From the NCBI RefSeq assembly GCF_040436315.1, contig NZ_AP031572.1, positions 1,550,001-1,614,000 of the forward strand: DNA of 64,000 bases. The letters run 5' to 3'. Shown here piece after piece: positions 35,584-44,772 of the stretch. The number at the start of each line of letters is the position of its first letter. Positions within the stretch are counted from its first letter, which is position 1. The position numbers and the translations under genes were made by a program. Below the pieces are notes generated by a model that was not told where the DNA came from, did no database searches, and saw only the letters and a program-made list of their open reading frames with translations. This DNA is from Synechocystis sp. LKSZ1. Lineage in GTDB: Bacteria > Cyanobacteriota > Cyanobacteriia > Cyanobacteriales > Microcystaceae.

Positions 35584-36483
35584 CTATTGATGTTTACGTC
35601 GTGTAAGCAAGCGAGATAATAGGCTTGTAATTAATACCAGTAGTAGCAACACCAAGGAGGCCGTCCAAGCAATTTTATTTTGCTCTGGGAAGGGAGAACT
35701 GGCATAGTTATAGATGAGTACAGGAAGCGAGGGCGTTGGTGACATCAGCCCTTCTTGCCAGAATTGGCTAAAGAGCGCAGTAAACATCAGCGGTGCCGTC
35801 TCCCCTGCCGCCCGAGCAACCGCTAGCAGAACGCCCGTGGTAATCCCCGGAATAGCGGTAGGGACAATGATTTTGAGGGTGGTTTGAAACTTGTTGCCCC
35901 CTAGGGCGGCTGACCCCAAACGGTAGGAAACAGGAACAAGCTTGAGGGCCTCTTCCGTTGTCAGAGAGATAATGGGGATCATGATGACCCCTAAGGCAAA
36001 TCCGCCGGCGATCGCCGAAAATTGTTTAGTGGTGACCACCAAAACCCCGTAAGCAAATACCCCGACGATGACGGAAGGAACACTACTGAGAATCACCGTC
36101 ACAAAACGGATACTATTGGCGATCGTCGAACCGGCCGCAAACTCACACAGAAAAATTCCGGTTAAAATACCGATGGGAATACTGATAATTGCTCCAATCC
36201 CCACCATGGTCAGCGTACCGACAATGGCATTAGCAAACCCATTGGGGCCTCCTTCCACACCGACCGGTGCCGGTAAAGCGATAAACACCTCTAAGGACAA
36301 TCCGGAAATGCCTTGGCTAGTAATAGACCAAATGATGGCAAAAAGGGGCAATAGAGCAATACCCGTTAGCACAAAGGCCACGACCGTCATGCCAACGCTA
36401 AAAAAATTGCGATTCCAAGCAAGGGGAAGGTGGAGTTCCTTCTCTAGATTGCTATCCGGTGAATTGGGATTGAATACGGTCAT
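35584..36483 (-). CDS. pstA: Phosphate ABC transporter permease PstA, system 2
   Basis: A 299-residue permease with the PstA pattern: PVSYRLGSAALGGNKFQTTLKI as the EAA loop and ARAAGETAPLMFTALFSQFW near the C-terminus. A HIP1 octamer GCGATCGC lies inside the gene at 36008. A 128-base gap separates it from pstB. Confidence 0.94.
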   Translation of the reverse strand: MTVFNPNSPDSNLEKELHLPLAWNRNFFSVGMTVVAFVLTGIALLPLFAIIWSITSQGISGLSLEVFIALPAPVGVEGGPNGFANAIVGTLTMVGIGAIISIPIGILTGIFLCEFAAGSTIANSIRFVTVILSSVPSVIVGVFAYGVLVVTTKQFSAIAGGFALGVIMIPIISLTTEEALKLVPVSYRLGSAALGGNKFQTTLKIIVPTAIPGITTGVLLAVARAAGETAPLMFTALFSQFWQEGLMSPTPSLPVLIYNYASSPFPEQNKIAWTASLVLLLLVLITSLLSRLLTRRKHQ

Positions 36484-36537
36484 AGCGAAGTTGAGGTGCC
36501 TATAAAATAAGAAAGCGAAAATGGGCTCAAAACAAAG

Positions 36538-37503
36538 TTATGCGCCTTGGGTTCGACGCTGGATAGTTTGCACTAACAAAATCGCGAGGCTATTGACCCC
36601 AAGGGTGATAACAAAAAGGACTAATGCCAAGTACATCAAGGCACCAATGTGCAGTTCCCCCGTTGCTTCGGCAAATTGGTTTACCATCACCGCCGGAATC
36701 GTATAGCCTGGGGCCAATAACGAAATATTGATAATGTCGGAATTTCCGATGACCATCGTGACGGCCATGGTTTCTCCCAAAGCGCGACCCAAGGCCAAGA
36801 TCGTGGCCCCTACGATCCCAGAGCTAGCCGTTGGCAGTAAGGTCAGCCAAATGGTTTCCCATCGGGTTGCCCCCAAGGCCATCGAAGCACTCCGCAATTG
36901 GGGGGGAACGGCTAACAGAACATCGCGACTGATGGCGCCAATGGTGGGTAAGATCATCACAGATAAAATAAGCCCGGCCATTAACATACTGGGGCCAAAG
37001 GGCTCTGAGCTAAATAGGGGAATCCAGCCAAAAGCTTTAAAGAGGAACTGCTGCAGGGGCATTAACACCGGAATGAAAACGAAAATCCCCCATAAACCAA
37101 TGATGACACTCGGAATGGAGGCAATGAGTTCCACCATGAATCCGATGGGAGTCCGAATGGATTGGGGCAGAAAATTTTCACTGGTGAGGATTGCCACCGC
37201 GAGGCCCAAAGGGACGGCAAAAATTAGTGCAATGAAGGAACTCACAATCGAGCCATAGATATAGGGAAGTCCCCCAAATTTCTCTTCTGAGACATTCCAG
37301 TCTTTGCTAAATAAAAAGCCAATCCCAAAATCATGGATAGCCAACTGGGCATCCTGAAAGACAATCCAAGCAATCCACAATAAAATAAGGGCCACTAAAA
37401 AAGCACAGCCCCAGACTAATTGCTTGAAGATGAAATCAAAAATCTTCGCGTAGCCCGTGGAAACGGTAATATCAACATCTGATACGGGAGAAGGATTCAC
37501 CAT
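36538..37503 (-). CDS. pstC: Phosphate ABC transporter permease PstC, system 2
   Basis: A 321-residue permease. PstC features are the large periplasmic loop with FGIGFLFSKDWNVSEEKFGGLPYIYGS, the EAA loop PQLRSASMALGATRWETIWLT and LGRALGETMAVTMVIGNS. Two ATGs are possible: 37503 (MVNPSP), used here, and 37530; neither has a strong ribosome-binding site. Confidence 0.94.
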   Translation of the reverse strand: MVNPSPVSDVDITVSTGYAKIFDFIFKQLVWGCAFLVALILLWIAWIVFQDAQLAIHDFGIGFLFSKDWNVSEEKFGGLPYIYGSIVSSFIALIFAVPLGLAVAILTSENFLPQSIRTPIGFMVELIASIPSVIIGLWGIFVFIPVLMPLQQFLFKAFGWIPLFSSEPFGPSMLMAGLILSVMILPTIGAISRDVLLAVPPQLRSASMALGATRWETIWLTLLPTASSGIVGATILALGRALGETMAVTMVIGNSDIINISLLAPGYTIPAVMVNQFAEATGELHIGALMYLALVLFVITLGVNSLAILLVQTIQRRTQGA

Positions 37504-37588
37504 AATTTGTTTAGGTATAAAAAGGGGCATTATGAAAATACCCCATAATGTTGATCTAATCGCTGAGATTGAGGTCTTCAGCCAAACC

Positions 37589-38599
37589 CTATTTGATTTT
37601 GTTCACTTCAGCTATTACTTTTTTGGTAACAGCCGCGGGAATTTGGGTAAATTCGAGTTGGGGATTGATGGCTTGGCCCTTGGTCATGATCCAGTTGATT
37701 AACGCCTTCATATCTTTAGCGGTTCCAGGATCTTTATAGTCTTTGTAAACCAACAACCAGGTAATCCCAACGATGGGGTAACCACTTGGGGGGTCGTTAA
37801 CATCTGCCACAAAATTGGCATCAAACTTCGCATTGGCGATCGCCTTGTTGGCCTGGGCTAGGCTGGGCTCAACGTACTGTCCCGCTTTGTTTTGAACTTT
37901 AGCGGTTTGCATCGTAGGGCCTTCATTTTTACGAGCGTAGGTATCCTGAACGTAGCCGATAGCACCATCGGTTTGCTTGACGAGGGCCGCAACGCCATCA
38001 TTTTTGGGGCCTTTTAGAACTTGGAAACCCCAGTTGGGTTCTTTGTTGGCCCCAACTTTGCTCTTAAAGTCAGAGCTGATGGTTGCTAGGTGGCTGGTAA
38101 AGATTTCCGTGGTACCACTACCATCTGCTCGGACAACAACGCGGATGGGCTTACTGGGAAGTTTAGGGTCAACTTGATTCCAGTTGGTGATTTGACCCAT
38201 GAAAATTTTAGGAAGGACATCTCTAGAGAGCTGAACCTTTTTGCCGGCTAAGTTGTAGACGACGGCAACGGCACCACCGGCGGTGGGAACGGTGATGACC
38301 CCCCGCTTCATTTGGGATTTATCTTTGTCGGTTAAAGGCGCATCAGAGGCACCAAAGTCAACGGTTTCACCGATGAATTGGCGAATACCAGCACCACTTC
38401 CCACAGAGTTATAGTTAACGGTCGTTCCAGTTTGTGCCTTGTAGTCGGCGAAGTAGCGTTGGTACAAAGGAGCAGGGAAGCTAGCGCCTGCACCGTTGAG
38501 TGTCCCCGCATAAGCGGCCTGACCAACAGCGCCCAAAGATAGAACGGCAACCGTAGATAGGGTTACGGTTTTAGTGAAGGATGGAGAAAGTAACGCCAT
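37589..38599 (-). CDS. pstS: Phosphate-binding protein PstS, system 2
   Basis: A 336-residue periplasmic protein with a Sec signal ending AYA before GTLNGAGASFPAPLYQRYF. This is the classical PstS type, unlike the two SphX-type proteins of system 1; phosphate ligands are in GAGASFP, SGAGIRQF, GASDAPL and RADGSGTTEIFTSHL. The ATG at 38599 is chosen because it begins the signal peptide. A HIP1 octamer is at 37836. A Pho box lies upstream. Confidence 0.94.
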   Translation of the reverse strand: MALLSPSFTKTVTLSTVAVLSLGAVGQAAYAGTLNGAGASFPAPLYQRYFADYKAQTGTTVNYNSVGSGAGIRQFIGETVDFGASDAPLTDKDKSQMKRGVITVPTAGGAVAVVYNLAGKKVQLSRDVLPKIFMGQITNWNQVDPKLPSKPIRVVVRADGSGTTEIFTSHLATISSDFKSKVGANKEPNWGFQVLKGPKNDGVAALVKQTDGAIGYVQDTYARKNEGPTMQTAKVQNKAGQYVEPSLAQANKAIANAKFDANFVADVNDPPSGYPIVGITWLLVYKDYKDPGTAKDMKALINWIMTKGQAINPQLEFTQIPAAVTKKVIAEVNKIK

Positions 38600-38723
38600 A
38601 GGTTTTTTGCCTGATGTAGATAACGTATGCTTAAGCAACGTTGACGTTGAAAACACCTTAATCCTTGACAATAACCTTCCCTGAATCAAGAGAGGGCCGA
38701 GAAATTAAATTGAGATTTATCTT

Positions 38724-38751
38724 TGATTAAGTCGTGGTTAACTTTGTTAAG
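38724..38751 (-). promoter_or_regulatory. Pho box upstream of pstS (system 2)
   Basis: On the plus strand TGATTAAG and TGGTTAAC are separated by 3 bases, and a third TTAAG follows 9 bases on. Read on the minus strand these are the CTTAATCA and GTTAACCA half-sites of an SphR box, about 125 bases before the start codon. Confidence 0.6.
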
Positions 38752-38991
38752 AAATTGAAACGAGCCGTTGTTGTCGTTGCCTGAACTAGTCGTCTATCTC
38801 GGTGACTTTGCTGGGTTGGGATGGATTAAAAATCTTGCTATTAAAGGCATCAGGAAAGTCTTGACCTATCACAATTATAAAGTTGATGAACTATTCGTTA
38901 GGGCTCTGGGAATTACCATGGTGGCCTCAATCCAGGCTCTATGCTAAAAACATTGCTGCGACTAGGCGCGTTTGGCTCTCCGGGAAAGCGT
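38752..38991. other. Intergenic remainder between pstS2 and ilvC
   Basis: Besides the Pho box and the ilvC terminator nothing convincing is seen here. An open frame on the plus strand in this area runs into ilvC antisense and lacks gene-like features. Confidence 0.5.
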
Positions 38992-39036
38992 GCCAAAATA
39001 AATTCCTCTTCCACAAGCATCAGCAGAAGAGGAATT
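38992..39036 (-). terminator. Intrinsic terminator of ilvC
   Basis: On the minus strand AATTCCTCTTC pairs perfectly with GAAGAGGAATT over a 14-base loop and is followed by TTATTTT. Confidence 0.8.
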
Positions 39037-39056
39037 CAGAGCCTTTAGAAATGGGT

Positions 39057-40094
<1,038 letters not shown>

Positions 40095-40119
40095 TTAATT
40101 TTACCAGCAAGGCGCAGGG

Positions 40120-41523
40120 CTAACGGCGCTTTTTCTCGGGCTGATTGCGGGGCGGGATGGGTTTGCCTTGGTAGAAGGATTTTTCCAATTGGCCCAGGCC
40201 AAACCAGAGGCCAGCCGTTAGGGCTAGTAAACTACTTAGCCCCAGGCCCAGAAAGAGGTTGGATAAACCACTGAGTACCAGCAAGGGCAGAAGGCTCAGA
40301 ACGATAGTTACAATCAACACTGCAACCTGTCGGGCCCGTTGGATAGTTTTAAGGGCCTGGCGACAACTGGCACAGTGCTGGGTGTGGGCATGGTAGCGAT
40401 CCAACAATAGCTCTGTGCTCAGGGCTGGAGAGAGAGACTGGCCAGGGAAGGATTCAGCTTGATAGCGGTTCACCCATTGGCGCAATTGGGATACAAAAAG
40501 GTCGGCCTTGGTGGGTAGGTAAAAGGCCTGATTAAAACACTCACTACCGCCCTTTTGTTCTAGATACCGCTCCTGCCAATGGAGAAAAATTTGATCATCT
40601 TCTAGGACACGGTTTTGGCCCAGGTGGGAATACCAACGGGGGGTTAATTTAATCGCTAGACGGGGAAATTTAGACGGAAATTTGAAGGGAAAGCGGGCAA
40701 ATAGACGGCAATAGCCCTTGCGGATCGGGGTGGCATAGACCACGGTGAGGGTACGGCCAAATTGCTTGGAGGTAAGGTCGTGCCACATTAGGTTGGGGGC
40801 GATAAAGGTCGTTTCCTGACGGCCCAGGGTGCCCCGTCTAGGCCCTTCTTCCCAAACCCCTTTAAAGCCCTGGCGGTCTGCCTGAACCACTTCTAACTCT
40901 ACCGGCCCGACATTGGCCCGATTGCCCACGGTGCGGTGGTGAGTGTAGGGAATATGGCTCGAATCCAACACATTTTCCAACAAAGTCAGGGCATCGTAGG
41001 GAATATCTCGAAAGGTATTGAGGCAGACCCATTCCCCAGAATCGTCATCGAGCACATCAATGGTGGGAACCGTGGTTTTCTCCGCTCGTTCCGGATTGCC
41101 GGGAAAGATAAATAGCAATCCCTGGTGAACGCAGGTGGCCAGGGCCTTCGCACAGGCCCGTTGACTGGTGTGGGCCTGGCCTCCGTCGGCCTGTTGGGGA
41201 ATAGTTTCACAGGCCCCTTCTCCCGAAAAAGCCCAGCCGTGGTAGGGACATTCCAGTAATCCCTGTTCATTCAAGCGGCCCTCCGAGAGCGGGGCCAAAC
41301 GGTGGGGACATTGATCAACAAAGGCCCGCCAAGTGCTAGCGGCTTGCTCCCACCAGATCACCAAGTTCTGACCGAGCAACGTGAAGGTCGTCAGCTTTGT
41401 TTTGTCGAGATCTTCAACATAAAAAACGGGATACCAGGCCATCTGCCAGTCGAAACGGTCAGGGTCATTCCCCCCTGCTGGGAGTAGATCAGAGGATAAT
41501 GGGGGCTCAAGCAGAGTGGTCAT
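40120..41523 (-). CDS. PaO/Lls1-like Rieske non-heme iron oxygenase
   Basis: A 467-residue protein. The Rieske cluster ligands are CPHR and CPYHGW (about residues 68 and 88); the mononuclear iron site is in LLENVLDSSHIPYTHH. The C-terminal part has a CASC redox pair (about residue 390) and two hydrophobic helices, the layout of pheophorbide a oxygenase, Tic55 and related thylakoid or envelope oxygenases. Cyanobacterial homologues (slr1747-like) are annotated as cell-death suppressor; the substrate is not known here. The length is standard. Confidence 0.85.
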   Translation of the reverse strand: MTTLLEPPLSSDLLPAGGNDPDRFDWQMAWYPVFYVEDLDKTKLTTFTLLGQNLVIWWEQAASTWRAFVDQCPHRLAPLSEGRLNEQGLLECPYHGWAFSGEGACETIPQQADGGQAHTSQRACAKALATCVHQGLLFIFPGNPERAEKTTVPTIDVLDDDSGEWVCLNTFRDIPYDALTLLENVLDSSHIPYTHHRTVGNRANVGPVELEVVQADRQGFKGVWEEGPRRGTLGRQETTFIAPNLMWHDLTSKQFGRTLTVVYATPIRKGYCRLFARFPFKFPSKFPRLAIKLTPRWYSHLGQNRVLEDDQIFLHWQERYLEQKGGSECFNQAFYLPTKADLFVSQLRQWVNRYQAESFPGQSLSPALSTELLLDRYHAHTQHCASCRQALKTIQRARQVAVLIVTIVLSLLPLLVLSGLSNLFLGLGLSSLLALTAGLWFGLGQLEKSFYQGKPIPPRNQPEKKRR

Positions 41524-41660
41524 GGGGAAAAAGGGATTTCGCTAGGCTTTATTGTTAAGAATTGTAACAAGTTCAGGATTTTTTCAGGGCCAGAAAAAGT
41601 TGGCCCCAAAACCCTTTTTGGATAGGATTTGGGAGGTGACGACCCTTGAGGAAAACAACC

Positions 41661-43316
41661 ATGGCCGCAAAACTCCATCCCCTGGCAGGACAGCCCGCTC
41701 CCGCGGATAGTCTGATCAATGTGCCACAGCTCTTAGACGACTATTACCGACTCCAGCCTGACCCCGACAATTCCCTGCAACAGGTGAGTTTTGGTACTTC
41801 CGGCCACCGGGGTTCGTCCGCCAACGCCACCTTTAATGAGGCCCATATTCTGGCAGTCTCTCAAGCCGTAGCCGAATACCGCGCCAGTCAAGGCATTAAT
41901 GGCCCGCTTTTTCTGGGGATGGATAGCCATGCGCTTTCGGAACCTGCCCAAAAAACGGCCCTGGAAGTGCTAGCGGCCCATGGGGTTGAAGTTTGTTTGA
42001 CCACCGTTAACGATCACCGTCGCTTTACCCCGACTCCCGCCGTCTCCCACGCCATCCTGAGCTACAACCAGGGCAAAACCTCCGGCCTGGCCGATGGCAT
42101 TATCATCACCCCCTCCCACAACCCCCCTGGCGATGGCGGTTTTAAATACAATCCCCCCAGTGGCGGGCCAGCGGAACCGGAAATTACCAAATGGGTGCAG
42201 AATCGGGCTAACGAACTACTCAAGCAAGGCAACCAAGGGGTTAAGCGTCTCAGCTACGAAAAGGCCCTGCAAGCCAGCACCACCCACGAATTTGACTTTG
42301 TCACACCCTACGTTAACGACCTCGACAAAATTTTAGACCTGGAGGTGATTCGGGCCTCGGGTATTCACCTTGGTGTTGATCCCCTGGGGGGGTCCAATGT
42401 GGGCTACTGGGCAAGCATTGCCGAACGCTATGGTTTAAATTTGACGGTGATCAACCCCACCGTTGACCCCACCTTTGGCTTTATGACTCTGGACTGGGAT
42501 GGCAAAATCCGCATGGATTGCTCCTCTCCCTACGCCATGGCTAGTTTAGTGAGATTAAAAGATGACTATGCTGTTGCTTTTGGCAATGATACTGATTCTG
42601 ATCGTCATGGCATTGTTACTCCGAGCGTCGGATTAATGAATCCCAACCATTTCCTCTCGGTAGCAATTTGGTATCTCTTTACCCATCGACAACAATGGTC
42701 TGGCCTGAGTGCCATTGGCAAAACATTGGTAAGCAGTAGCATGATTGACCGGGTAGGCAAGGAAATTGGCCGCAAGGTTTACGAAGTACCTGTGGGCTTC
42801 AAATGGTTTGTGGGGGGACTGTTGGATGGTTCCTTTGGCTTTGGCGGAGAAGAAAGTGCCGGTGCGTCCTTCCTGAAGAAAAATGGCACTGTCTGGACAA
42901 CCGATAAGGACGGCATCATTATGGATCTGCTAGCGGCGGAAATTACGGCCCAGACGGGCAAAGACCCTGGTCAACATTACCAAGACCTCACCGCTCGTTT
43001 GGGGAACCCCATTTATCAACGGGTGGATGCCCCAGCAACACCGGAGCAAAAGGCTAAATTGAGCAAGCTGTCCCCTGAAGCTGTCACGGCTACGATCCTG
43101 GCGGGAGACCCAATTACGGCCAAGCTGACCCAGGCCCCTGGCAATCAGGCCCCCATTGGCGGACTAAAAGTCACCACCGATGCGGGTTGGTTCGCGGCCC
43201 GGCCCTCGGGGACAGAAAATGTCTATAAAATCTATGCCGAAAGCTTTAAAGACGAAGCCCATCTCCAGCAAATTTTCACCGAAGCCGAGGCCATTGTCAC
43301 CGCTTCCATTGCCTAA
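41661..43316 (+). CDS. pgm: Phosphoglucomutase (alpha-D-glucose specific)
   Basis: A 551-residue enzyme interconverting glucose 1- and 6-phosphate for glycogen metabolism. The substrate-phosphate and metal sites are visible: the phosphoserine in [13 protein letters not shown] (about residue 151), the metal loop [10 protein letters not shown] (about residue 311) and the sugar-binding [26 protein letters not shown] is the phosphate-binding C-terminal domain. The ATG at 41661 with TGAGG upstream is chosen over a TTG at 41646. rnc follows 26 bases later. Confidence 0.95.
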   Translation: MAAKLHPLAGQPAPADSLINVPQLLDDYYRLQPDPDNSLQQVSFGTSGHRGSSANATFNEAHILAVSQAVAEYRASQGINGPLFLGMDSHALSEPAQKTALEVLAAHGVEVCLTTVNDHRRFTPTPAVSHAILSYNQGKTSGLADGIIITPSHNPPGDGGFKYNPPSGGPAEPEITKWVQNRANELLKQGNQGVKRLSYEKALQASTTHEFDFVTPYVNDLDKILDLEVIRASGIHLGVDPLGGSNVGYWASIAERYGLNLTVINPTVDPTFGFMTLDWDGKIRMDCSSPYAMASLVRLKDDYAVAFGNDTDSDRHGIVTPSVGLMNPNHFLSVAIWYLFTHRQQWSGLSAIGKTLVSSSMIDRVGKEIGRKVYEVPVGFKWFVGGLLDGSFGFGGEESAGASFLKKNGTVWTTDKDGIIMDLLAAEITAQTGKDPGQHYQDLTARLGNPIYQRVDAPATPEQKAKLSKLSPEAVTATILAGDPITAKLTQAPGNQAPIGGLKVTTDAGWFAARPSGTENVYKIYAESFKDEAHLQQIFTEAEAIVTASIA

Positions 43317-43342
43317 ACGGCCAATAAATCAAGAAGGGTGCC

Positions 43343-44050
43343 ATGAGTAACGCGAAACCACTGCCCCGGAGCCTATCCTTGCCGTCCTTCAAGAATCAAG
43401 ACCTCTGGCAACGGGCCCTGACCCATCGTTCCTATGCCAATGAACATCCACCGATGTTGCACAATGAACGGCTGGAGTTTTTAGGGGATGCTCTGCTGGG
43501 TTTTGTGGTCGGGGAATTCCTGTATCAGCACTACCCCACCTTTCGGGAATCGAAGCTCACTCAGTTACGGGCCCAGTTGGTGAATGAATCCCAATTGGCC
43601 CGCCTGGCCCTGGAACTGGGAATTGATAATTTGATGTTGCTGGGGAAAGGGGCCGAAAATAATGGGGAACGCCAAAATCCTTCCCTACTGAGCGATACCC
43701 TAGAGGCGATTATCGGGGCCTACTATCTGGATGCGGGTTTTGAGGCCTGCCGTCAATTTATCCAGACGCTCCTCCAGTCGGCCCTGGGCCAAGGGGCCAC
43801 CCCAGAAAAACCCCTGCTTAAAAAAGGCCTGGTAGATGTGAAGAATCAACTCCAGCAATGGGCCTTGGAACACCACGGCCAGCTACCGGAGTACGTGTTA
43901 CTTGATGAAACCGGCCCGCCCCACGCCCGCGAATTTACCTTTGCCGTCAAGATCCAGCATCAAGTCTATGGCCAGGGTAAAGGACTAAGTAAGCAACTCG
44001 CTACGAAGGCCGCCGCCACTGCCGCCCTCCAATCCCTCGGTTTACTCTGA
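43343..44050 (+). CDS. rnc: Ribonuclease III
   Basis: A 235-residue endonuclease for double-stranded RNA. The RNase III signature NERLEFLGDALLGFVVGEFL is near residue 40, and SDTLEAIIGAYYLDAG supplies the second acidic cluster. A C-terminal double-stranded RNA-binding domain starts near DVKNQLQQWAL and ends KAAATAALQSLG. It probably shares a transcript with pgm. The 3' end overlaps the convergent gene by 9 bases. Confidence 0.94.
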   Translation: MSNAKPLPRSLSLPSFKNQDLWQRALTHRSYANEHPPMLHNERLEFLGDALLGFVVGEFLYQHYPTFRESKLTQLRAQLVNESQLARLALELGIDNLMLLGKGAENNGERQNPSLLSDTLEAIIGAYYLDAGFEACRQFIQTLLQSALGQGATPEKPLLKKGLVDVKNQLQQWALEHHGQLPEYVLLDETGPPHAREFTFAVKIQHQVYGQGKGLSKQLATKAAATAALQSLGLL

Positions 44051-44437
44051 AGGGGAAGCGCATTGATCCATCAATTGTTCTAAGTATTGTCCATAGTCCC
44101 GGAGACGCTGAATATGGCCCTGCAAGCGGGCCTGGTGTTGAAAAGGACGCCGGGCCTTGACCGCCGCTCGCCAAAAATGGCTATCCGTCAATAGAAGTTG
44201 CCAGGATCGCTGGATTTCTGTCTGTAAAGAAAGCCAAGACAAGCTCAAGGGTTTCGGCAAGGCCTCCGGGGAAAGATTGGCCCATTGGTTTTTGATCAGA
44301 CTTTGTAGAGAATCGAGATAGCCCTGGACTTGCACCCAATCTGGTTCTGGGGCCTGGCTCTGCTGTTCTAGGCCCTCTAGGTCTAAACGGAAAGTTTGAG
44401 CCGATTTGCGGAGACTCGTCAGTATCAAAAATGACAT
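44042..44437 (-). CDS. Small helical protein, PatD-like
   Basis: A 131-residue, all-helical soluble protein rich in Leu, Gln and Trp. The segment SWLSLQTEIQRSWQLLLTDSHFWRAA followed by basic QARLQGHIQRLRDYGQYL resembles the cyanobacterial PatD (heterocyst frequency control) family, which is also found outside heterocyst formers. This is recognition by pattern only. No cysteine-based or enzymatic motif is seen. Confidence 0.55.
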   Translation of the reverse strand: MSFLILTSLRKSAQTFRLDLEGLEQQSQAPEPDWVQVQGYLDSLQSLIKNQWANLSPEALPKPLSLSWLSLQTEIQRSWQLLLTDSHFWRAAVKARRPFQHQARLQGHIQRLRDYGQYLEQLMDQCASPSE

Positions 44438-44772
44438 CTAAGTTAAAAACTAGACTAGATTACGTTAAAATTTAGTTAAATTTTTATTTCTTGCCCCTGG
44501 TTCCTGCCAACAGCACCGTCTTTTTTGGGGGCTTCAGCCGACTAACGCTGAACAATTATATAAATTCTTCCTATTTTATCTTCTCCTTAACCTGGTATTT
44601 GCTAGAACATTAAGAGAAGCCGTCTCTGCTGTAAACCGGCAACCGGTCTGGCCCTGGTGCCTACCCTCACACTTAACCATTTTCTGGGTTAAATAAGCTC
44701 ATTAGTCCTAGGGGCCCTGTCCTACTAAGGAGCGGATGGCCCTATCCCGTTTTATTTTTTCTCTAAACCACC
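44438..44772. other. Leader region of the (p)ppGpp synthetase gene
   Basis: A 335-base AT-rich gap between divergent genes. TATATAAAT near 44556 could serve as a -10, but no matching -35 is clear. No hairpin followed by T-run, tRNA or small gene was recognised. Confidence 0.4.
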
